Shown here piece after piece: positions 24,830-32,884 of a stretch of 32,884 bases of DNA. Under the pieces are notes generated by a model. That model was given only the letters and a program-made list of their open reading frames with translations. It did not search any database and had not been told where the DNA came from. A program made the position numbers and the translations under genes. The DNA is taken from contig DAIDKV010000178.1 in assembly GCA_027449865.1 (NCBI GenBank), positions 1 through 32,884 of the forward strand, given 5' to 3'. This stretch comes from Planctomycetales bacterium. Lineage in GTDB: Bacteria > Planctomycetota > Planctomycetia > Isosphaerales > Isosphaeraceae. Within the stretch, counting starts at the first letter, position 1, and each line of letters opens with the position of its first letter.

Positions 24830-27046
24830 ATGCTCGCGATGGCCCTGCTCTGCCTCGGACTTGTCGAAAGCGCCGACCCCTCCTCGGCCGACAAGACCGC
24901 CTACCAGGAGGCGGCGGCGAAGGCCGGCAAGGATCCGTCGGCCCAGGTCAAGCTGGCCCTCTGGTGCGAGGCGCACGGGATGTCGGCCGAGCGGATGAAG
25001 CACCTCGCCGCCGCGGTGGCTCAGGACCCCGCCCACGCCATCGCTCGCGGCCTGATGGGACTGGTCGCTCGCGGCGGGAAGTGGGAACGCCCCGAGGACG
25101 TCACCCGAGAAGTCAACGACGATCCCCGGCTCAAGGCCCTGCGCGACGAATACTTCCAGCGCAGGGCTCGAACTCCCGACAAGGCCGACGACCAGTTCAA
25201 ACTCGCTCAGTGGTGCGACGAGAACGGACTGAAGGAAGAGGCGATCGCCCATTATCGGGCCGTCATCCGTCTCGACCCGAAACGCGAGATGGCGTGGCAT
25301 CGCCTGGGGTTCAAGAAGGTGAAGGGGCGCTGGGTCAAGCCCGAGTGGCAGAACGCCGCGAAGAAGGAATTCGAGGAGCAACACCGGGCCAACAAGCACT
25401 GGAAGCCCGTTCTAGAGCGAATTCGATCGGGGCTGGAAAGCAAGGACAGGGAGCGTCGCGAGCGGGCCGAGGCCGAGGCGTTCCAGGTAACCGACCCGCG
25501 CGCCGTGCCGATGGTCTGGTCCGTCTTCGTCCCGCGTGGGGTCTCTGGCCAGGTGATCGCGGTCAGACTACTGGGGCAGATCGATGCGCCGGGCGCCTCG
25601 CGGGCGCTGGCGATGCTGGCGATCTCCGGAAAATCGGGGGAAGTGCGCGGCCAGGCGGCACAGATCCTCCGCCAGCGCGATCCGCGGGACTTCGCACCGA
25701 TCCTCGTCGCGATGATCCGCGACCCGATCAAGTACGAGGTCAAGCCGGTGCAAGGACCGGGGAAAGCGGGCGAACTGGTGATCCACGAGGGGACCGTCAA
25801 GCGAGAGCGGCTCTACACGCCGCTCTCCGGGCCGAACTTCACGATGCAACCAGGCGACCGAATCGTCACGGGACCGGATGGTCTTCCAGTGCTGGATCAG
25901 TTGGTGGGTGTCACGAACATAAACATAGGTAACACACTCACCGGCGACAGCTACATGAATCCTTTCAGTGGAATGTATCCCGGCATGGGCCTCGGCGTTC
26001 CGGGGCCAGGAGCGACCGGACAACTCACCGGCATGCTGGAGAAGGCGGGGGTTTCCGCCGCTCAGAGCGCGGGAGTGGCCCGTACGATTGTCGGAAATAG
26101 CCGATCCAATCTGACCGCGTTCCAGAACTTGAGGCCCGAAGGCTACTTCGTCGCCGAATTCGGGAACTACCTGCAAATCCCGATCGGCGACCTTCAGCGT
26201 GACGCGCAGCTCTCGGCCCAGGTCGCGCGGATGCAGCTCGAGGGCGATGTTCAGGCCATAGACGCTTACAACGCCCCGATCCTCAACCTCAACCGCCGAA
26301 TCCGCCAGATCCTCAAGGATGTCGCCGGGGTCGATCCGGGCAACGATCGATCGGCCTGGACGAAATGGCTGGTCGACCTCTTCGGGTACGCGGCGAGTCC
26401 TCAGAAAGCCTCTGCCGACCAGACGACCGTGATCGAGCAAGTCCCGCTCGAATACGTGCCGCAGGCGCCCCCACTGTCGATGACGTCTTCACTCCTGGGA
26501 GTCTCCTGGCACCACTCGTGTTTCGCCGCCGGGACGCTGGTACGCACACTCGATGGCCCACGTCGAATCGAGACGATCGCGGCCGGTGACCAGGTCCTGA
26601 ACCAGGACCCGACCTCAGGCGAATTGCGATACCGGGCCGTCGTCACGGCCTTCCACAACCCGCCCAACGGTACTTACCGCATCCAGCTCGATTCTGGCGA
26701 GGCGATCGTCGCCACCGGAATCCACCGGTTTTGGAAGGCCGGCAAGGGCTGGACGATGGCCCGAGACCTCAAGCCCGGCGATGTCCTCCGCACCCTTGGA
26801 GGCGTCGCGACCGTCCAGTCGGTCGATCCCGATCGCGTCCAGCCCGTTTTCAACCTCGAGGTCGCCGAGGGACAAAGTTTCTTCGTCGGCGAATCAGGCG
26901 TCCTGGCTCACGACAACAGCACGATCCACCCCGTCCCCGAGCCGTTCGACGCGGTCGGGCCGATCGACGTCGCCACCGCACCGGCGCCGGCCTCAACGCC
27001 GAATCCCGCATCCCAGGCCCATCGCCGTTCGATGCTCGGACGCTGA
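24830..27046 (+). CDS. HINT-domain secreted protein, copy 2
   Basis: The 738-residue paralogue starts with the leader MLAMALLCLGLVESA after a gaggag site, 26 bases after copy 1. The same layout follows: TPR-like N-terminus, HEAT-like stretch, a distinct linker rich in Gly/Met/Pro (around GMYPGMGLGVPGPG), and a HINT domain from Cys564 to HDN (694-696) and Ser697. The block TGIHRFWKAGKGWTM is present, so the splicing-type residues (first Cys, TxxH, terminal Asn) are all there. The tail has EPFDAVGPID and ends in RRSMLGR. DNA of its N-terminal part is nearly identical to copy 1 over about 235 bases. Confidence 0.87.
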   Translation: MLAMALLCLGLVESADPSSADKTAYQEAAAKAGKDPSAQVKLALWCEAHGMSAERMKHLAAAVAQDPAHAIARGLMGLVARGGKWERPEDVTREVNDDPRLKALRDEYFQRRARTPDKADDQFKLAQWCDENGLKEEAIAHYRAVIRLDPKREMAWHRLGFKKVKGRWVKPEWQNAAKKEFEEQHRANKHWKPVLERIRSGLESKDRERRERAEAEAFQVTDPRAVPMVWSVFVPRGVSGQVIAVRLLGQIDAPGASRALAMLAISGKSGEVRGQAAQILRQRDPRDFAPILVAMIRDPIKYEVKPVQGPGKAGELVIHEGTVKRERLYTPLSGPNFTMQPGDRIVTGPDGLPVLDQLVGVTNINIGNTLTGDSYMNPFSGMYPGMGLGVPGPGATGQLTGMLEKAGVSAAQSAGVARTIVGNSRSNLTAFQNLRPEGYFVAEFGNYLQIPIGDLQRDAQLSAQVARMQLEGDVQAIDAYNAPILNLNRRIRQILKDVAGVDPGNDRSAWTKWLVDLFGYAASPQKASADQTTVIEQVPLEYVPQAPPLSMTSSLLGVSWHHSCFAAGTLVRTLDGPRRIETIAAGDQVLNQDPTSGELRYRAVVTAFHNPPNGTYRIQLDSGEAIVATGIHRFWKAGKGWTMARDLKPGDVLRTLGGVATVQSVDPDRVQPVFNLEVAEGQSFFVGESGVLAHDNSTIHPVPEPFDAVGPIDVATAPAPASTPNPASQAHRRSMLGR

Positions 27047-27072
27047 GCCCGTTCTCCGAGGAGACCGATTTC

Positions 27073-29172
27073 ATGCTCGCCATCGTCCTGCTCTGTCTCG
27101 GACTCATCGATGGCGAGGGTCCACCAAACGCCGAGACTTCCGCCTACCGAGACGCGGCGGCAAGGGCCGGCAAGGATGCCTCGGCCCAGGTCAAGCTGGC
27201 CCTCTGGTGCGAGGCTCATGGCAGGGGCGCCGAGCGGGTCAAGCACCTGGCGCTCGCGGTTCTCTCCGATCCTTCCAATGCCCTCGCACGGGGGTTGATG
27301 GGGATGGTCCACGCCGGCGGGAAGTGGGGCCGTCCCGATGACGTCGGCCAGAAAATCGAGGCCGATCCATCCTACCGGAAAAACATCGACGATTACCTGG
27401 CCCGGCGCGCCCGAACTCCTCGAACGGCCGACGCCCAGGCCCGGCTCGCCGCCTGGTGTGCCGAGAATGGCCTCAAGGATCAGGCGATCGCCCACTATTC
27501 CGAGGTCATCCGGCTCGACCCGTCCCGCGATTCGGCCTGGCGGCACCTTGGCTACAGGAAGCAGGGACATCGTTGGGTTAAGCCCGAGGAAGTCGCCGCC
27601 GACCGGCTCGAGGCTGATCGACAGAAGCACGCCGACCGGCAGTGGCGGCCCAGGCTCGAACGCATCCGCGATGGCCTCGATAGCCGAGACCCCGGGCGCA
27701 GGGACCGGGCCGAGCAGGCCGCCCGCGAGGTCACCGATCCTCGCGCTGTCCCGATGATCTGGGCCGTGATGCTCCGAGGAAGCGACCGATCCCGGATGAC
27801 CGCTCTCCAGATGCTCGCCCAGATCGACGGTCCCCAGGCGTCCAACGCTCTCGCCTCGCTCGCCGTTATGCACCCCTCGGCCGAGCTTCGCGCCCGAGCC
27901 ACCAAGATCCTCACTCGCCGAGACCCACGAGACGTGATCGGCCGCCTGATCGGCCTCGTCCGCCGCCCGTTCCGTTACGAGGTCCGCCCGGTCAACGGAC
28001 CAGGAACCGACGGCGTCCTGTTCGTCGACGGCGAGCGCTATAACATCTATCGAGAATATCAGGACCCGGCGATCCAACCGAATGCGATCGCCCCGAGGCT
28101 CTTCGCCCCATCGGTCCCCTTCGACCCGTACAGCCCCCAGAACATGGCCCTGGCCTTCGCTGCGATGACCGGCACGAACGTCACGCCGATGTCGCTCTCC
28201 CCGGGCGCGGCGCAGCAGACGGGCCGGGCGATCGCAGCCAATCCGTCCAACGTCGGCGGCATTCTCAAGGGGGCAACTTCCTCACCATCGGCCGCCGCCG
28301 GAGCCGGCGGATTCGTCTACGACGCGCTCGCCGCCGCCGCCTATCGCGACCTCCAGATCGCCGAGGAATACCGGCGGATTCAACAGGTCGGCCAGGCGCT
28401 CCAGCAGAAGCTCCAGCGCGACGTTCAAACCGTCGAGGCCACCAACCTCCTCATCCGCCAGAACAACGCCCGCATTCTTCCGGTTCTCGGCCTGCTCACC
28501 GGCCAGGACTTCGGCTCCGAGCCCGAGAGGTGGCGTGCCTGGTGGACCGACCAGCTTGGATATGTCTATAAGTCAAGCAATCCGGCAGCCAAACCGACCT
28601 TCACCGAAACCCTTCGGGTACAAACTCCCTTCCAGGTCGGCACCACTCACTCCGCCTGCTTCGCCGCCGGAACGCTCGTCCTTGCGCTTCAGGGCCCGAA
28701 AACGATTGAGTCGATCGAGCTTGGAGACCGTGTCCTCGCACAAAATCCCACCACGGGCGAACTGGCCTTCCGCGCGGTTGTCGCCATCCATCGGAATCCG
28801 CCGGCGCCGACGTTCCGGGTCGCGATCGATGGCGAGACCGTCGTGGCGACCGGCATCCATCGCTTCTGGAAGGTCGGCCAGGGCTGGACGATGGTTCGCG
28901 ATCTCAGGGCCGGCGACCGGCTGCGGCTCCTCGGCGAGGCAGCCGTTGTCCGATCGGTCGAGCCCGATACCAATCAGCCGGTCTACAATCTCGACGTCGA
29001 CGACGACCGCGATTTCTTCGTCGGCGCCAGGGGCCTGCTCGTACACGACTTCAGCTTCGTGCAGCCGGTTTCGAATCCGTTCGACCGCACGCCCGATCTC
29101 CACGAGATTTCCGTCCCTTCGGCGCCTCGGTCGATGCTCGGGCCGAAGGGACGTCCATCGGGCTCGCGATGA
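27073..29172 (+). CDS. HINT-domain secreted protein, copy 3, altered terminal Asn
   Basis: The 699-residue product begins MLAIVLLCLGLIDG after the same gaggagacc context as copy 2, 26 bases after its stop. An open frame runs back into copy 2 in another frame, so the later ATG is correct. TPR-like motifs (LALWCEAHGRGAERVKHLALAV) and HEAT-like segments lead to a HINT domain from Cys529 to HDF (658-660) and Ser661. The Asn seen in copies 1 and 2 is Phe here, so Asn cyclisation is impossible, while the thioester step at Cys529 and TxxH remain. The tail keeps NPFD and RSMLG but ends GPKGRPSGSR. Its stop is four bases from the clpB stop. Confidence 0.85.
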   Translation: MLAIVLLCLGLIDGEGPPNAETSAYRDAAARAGKDASAQVKLALWCEAHGRGAERVKHLALAVLSDPSNALARGLMGMVHAGGKWGRPDDVGQKIEADPSYRKNIDDYLARRARTPRTADAQARLAAWCAENGLKDQAIAHYSEVIRLDPSRDSAWRHLGYRKQGHRWVKPEEVAADRLEADRQKHADRQWRPRLERIRDGLDSRDPGRRDRAEQAAREVTDPRAVPMIWAVMLRGSDRSRMTALQMLAQIDGPQASNALASLAVMHPSAELRARATKILTRRDPRDVIGRLIGLVRRPFRYEVRPVNGPGTDGVLFVDGERYNIYREYQDPAIQPNAIAPRLFAPSVPFDPYSPQNMALAFAAMTGTNVTPMSLSPGAAQQTGRAIAANPSNVGGILKGATSSPSAAAGAGGFVYDALAAAAYRDLQIAEEYRRIQQVGQALQQKLQRDVQTVEATNLLIRQNNARILPVLGLLTGQDFGSEPERWRAWWTDQLGYVYKSSNPAAKPTFTETLRVQTPFQVGTTHSACFAAGTLVLALQGPKTIESIELGDRVLAQNPTTGELAFRAVVAIHRNPPAPTFRVAIDGETVVATGIHRFWKVGQGWTMVRDLRAGDRLRLLGEAAVVRSVEPDTNQPVYNLDVDDDRDFFVGARGLLVHDFSFVQPVSNPFDRTPDLHEISVPSAPRSMLGPKGRPSGSR

Positions 29173-29176
29173 CCGG

Positions 29177-31828
<2,652 letters not shown>

Positions 31829-31878
31829 GATAGTGGCTTCCTTTTATCCAGGGGATCGAATGGCCGGTTGACCAATCG

Positions 31879-32277
31879 TCAGGATGCGGCGACCTGGAGA
31901 GTCGGCGGGTAGATGTAGACGTCGTCGACGAAGATCCCCCCGATCATCTGTCCCCTGAGACGGGTCGGGATCTGTGTCGGAAACCGCCTGTTGATATCCA
32001 CTGCCGCCTGTGCCAGTGGATCCTGACTGCTGATCACCTTCACGCGGAAGGGGTCGAAGAAAGGGGAACGGAACCGATCGGAGAGCCGAGCCACCTCGCC
32101 GTACGCCAGATCAAAATTCGTGTCGTCGATCTGATCCGATGCGAGGTAGAGATAACGATGATCGTCGTCGCTGGCCTTGAGCCAGAAGGCTACCTTGATC
32201 GGGGCATAGTTGTCGAACTCACGAGCCAGCTTGGCGCCCATGTCGACCTCTTCCATCACCAATGGACCTTGATCCAT
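31879..32277 (-). CDS. 132-aa conserved protein, partner of the HEPN gene
   Basis: The product starts at the ATG at 32277, with ggag seven bases upstream. It reads MDQGPLVMEEVDMGAKLAREF, then APIKVAFWLKASDDDHRYLYLASDQI and FDLAYGEVARL, and ends in VDDVYIYPP. There is no signal peptide or membrane segment. Such short proteins occur next to HEPN-domain genes in planctomycetes and cyanobacteria; the role is unknown. The start lies inside the end of the HEPN gene (22-bp overlap), so translation was coupled; the upstream nonsense codon may reduce its expression. It could have been the antidote or regulator of the HEPN protein. Confidence 0.65.
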   Translation of the reverse strand: MDQGPLVMEEVDMGAKLAREFDNYAPIKVAFWLKASDDDHRYLYLASDQIDDTNFDLAYGEVARLSDRFRSPFFDPFRVKVISSQDPLAQAAVDINRRFPTQIPTRLRGQMIGGIFVDDVYIYPPTLQVAAS

Positions 32278-32663
32278 GGCAATACTCCATGAGTTGGGTC
32301 GGAAACGGCCGCGAAAAGCTTGCGAGCCTGTAACTCGGTCCACTGTTGATAGCGTGTCCTCTCACTCCAGTCCTTGAGGGTATTCCAGTTCTTCGCCCGT
32401 GCTTTGCTCGGGTCCGCATCCCGGTGGCTCTTGAGTCCGGCCACGTCAATTAAGGTCTCGATGTTATGGGTGTAAGACCTCGCCACGAAATCCTTATCCG
32501 GAAAATCGTGAAGATTGGTCAACCTGGCGATGCAAGCCTTCAACCCGCATTCGACGGCCTAACCCGCCAGATAATAGGCCCCCGACCAACGACCCGCGTT
32601 CAGGAGCGCCTCTGCATCCTGGACCCGGTCCTCGGCAAGCTGTTGCAATTTGACCCGGTTCAC
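32256..32663 (-). pseudogene. HEPN-domain gene interrupted by an in-frame TAG
   Basis: Read from the GTG at 32663, the frame gives VNRVKLQQLAEDRVQDAEAL and then WSGAYYLAG, hits TAG at 32561-32559, and continues in the same frame as AVECGLKACIARL, HDFPDKDF, SYTHNIETLID and GVLPWIKVHW to its stop at 32256. In relatives the motif is YYLAGYAVECGLKACIA, so one base change of a Tyr codon (TAT or TAC) to TAG broke the gene; nothing else is missing. A TTG at 32543 could start a 95-residue remnant, but it would lack the first HEPN helix. HEPN proteins are often RNases or toxin components. It overlaps the 132-aa gene. Confidence 0.75.
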
Positions 32664-32772
32664 GACGTTCCCCCGCTGCCGAGCCCATCCCGGGGCCTCC
32701 GGGAGCGAAACGCTCGAATCGGGACCGTTGGCGGATGAGGGACGGCCCCATCAGCCAACGGCCATCGGGCGA
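32664..32772. other. short gap between the HEPN gene and dnaK
   Basis: This 109-bp stretch contains a G-rich site before the GTG of the HEPN gene and no recognised terminator for dnaK. Confidence 0.35.
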
Positions 32773-32884
32773 TTACTTCTTCTCCTCGAACTCCACGTCG
32801 ATCACGTCATCCGTCTTGCCGCCGGGGCCGGCGGCGCCGCCATCGGGCGAGGGGCCGCCGGGGCCGAAGCCGCCGGGGCCCGCG
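32773..32884 (-). CDS. dnaK: chaperone DnaK, C-terminal end (partial)
   Basis: The last 36 codons of a minus-strand gene are visible. They encode a Gly/Pro/Ala-rich tail followed by TDDVIDVEFEEKK and TAA. The glycine-rich linker and the acidic DDVIDVEFEE end are characteristic of bacterial DnaK, where this tail helps hold substrates and bind co-chaperones. The rest lies beyond the right edge. With clpB on the same strand 0.9 kb downstream, this is a chaperone region. Confidence 0.88.
   Translation of the reverse strand, partial: AGPGGFGPGGPSPDGGAAGPGGKTDDVIDVEFEEKK

Noticed and set aside
29173-29176. Terminator between HINT copy 3 and clpB
   Set aside because: Only four bases separate the two stops and no stem-loop is seen there.

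Overview
The window looks like chromosome of a high-GC planctomycete, probably of the Isosphaeraceae/Gemmatales kind. The evidence is lineage flavour rather than a marker gene: large secreted HINT-domain proteins in tandem, a retropepsin-like protease paired with a small partner gene, HEPN/partner genes beside dnaK and clpB, a stand-alone NusG paralogue, and dispersed repeats ending in an ssrA-like 3' end. No rRNA, tRNA or ribosomal protein gene is present, so the placement is an inference.

Left end (1-8.3 kb). After the 3' end of a DUF305 gene there is about 1 kb without a gene, then a compact type III CRISPR effector operon, all on +: cas10/csm1 (no HD domain, GGDD cyclase motif intact), csm2, csm3, csm4 with an extra C-terminal domain, a 69-aa protein homologous to that extra domain, a Can2/Card1 CARF-nuclease and a Csx3 ring nuclease. 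The genes overlap or lie within a few bases of one another. There is no csm5, cas6, cas1/cas2 or CRISPR array. The parts make a signalling circuit: target RNA bound by the Csm complex, cyclic oligoadenylate made by Cas10, nuclease switched on by its CARF domain, signal removed by Csx3. Two genes on the minus strand follow (a 153-aa protein and a retropepsin-like protein). The whole block lies between two direct repeats that share an identical 23-bp core resembling the T-arm and acceptor end of tmRNA, which suggests a mobile island.

Middle (8.3-22.4 kb). This is ordinary accessory and housekeeping content: a SnoaL-like protein, a purple-acid-phosphatase-like enzyme, a DUF2231 membrane protein, a DUF255/thioredoxin-fold protein with a C-terminal DsbD-alpha-like domain translationally coupled to a membrane-anchored SGNH-hydrolase-like protein, a specialised NusG paralogue with a good sigma70-type promoter, truB, a roughly 550-bp inverted-repeat element, hflX, and a minus-strand cluster of two secreted proteins of unknown function plus a small cytosolic protein.

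Right end (22.6-32.9 kb). Three tandem paralogous genes encode secreted proteins with a repeat-rich N-terminal half and a C-terminal HINT (hedgehog/intein) domain followed only by a short conserved tail ending in RSMLG, not a toxin domain. They converge on clpB with four bases between stops. Upstream of clpB on the same strand are a 132-aa protein, a HEPN-domain gene broken by an in-frame TAG, and the 3' end of dnaK.

Most notable are the minimal type III system with its duplicated accessory domain, its ssrA-like flanks, the toxin-less HINT triplet, and the HEPN pseudogene between two chaperone genes.
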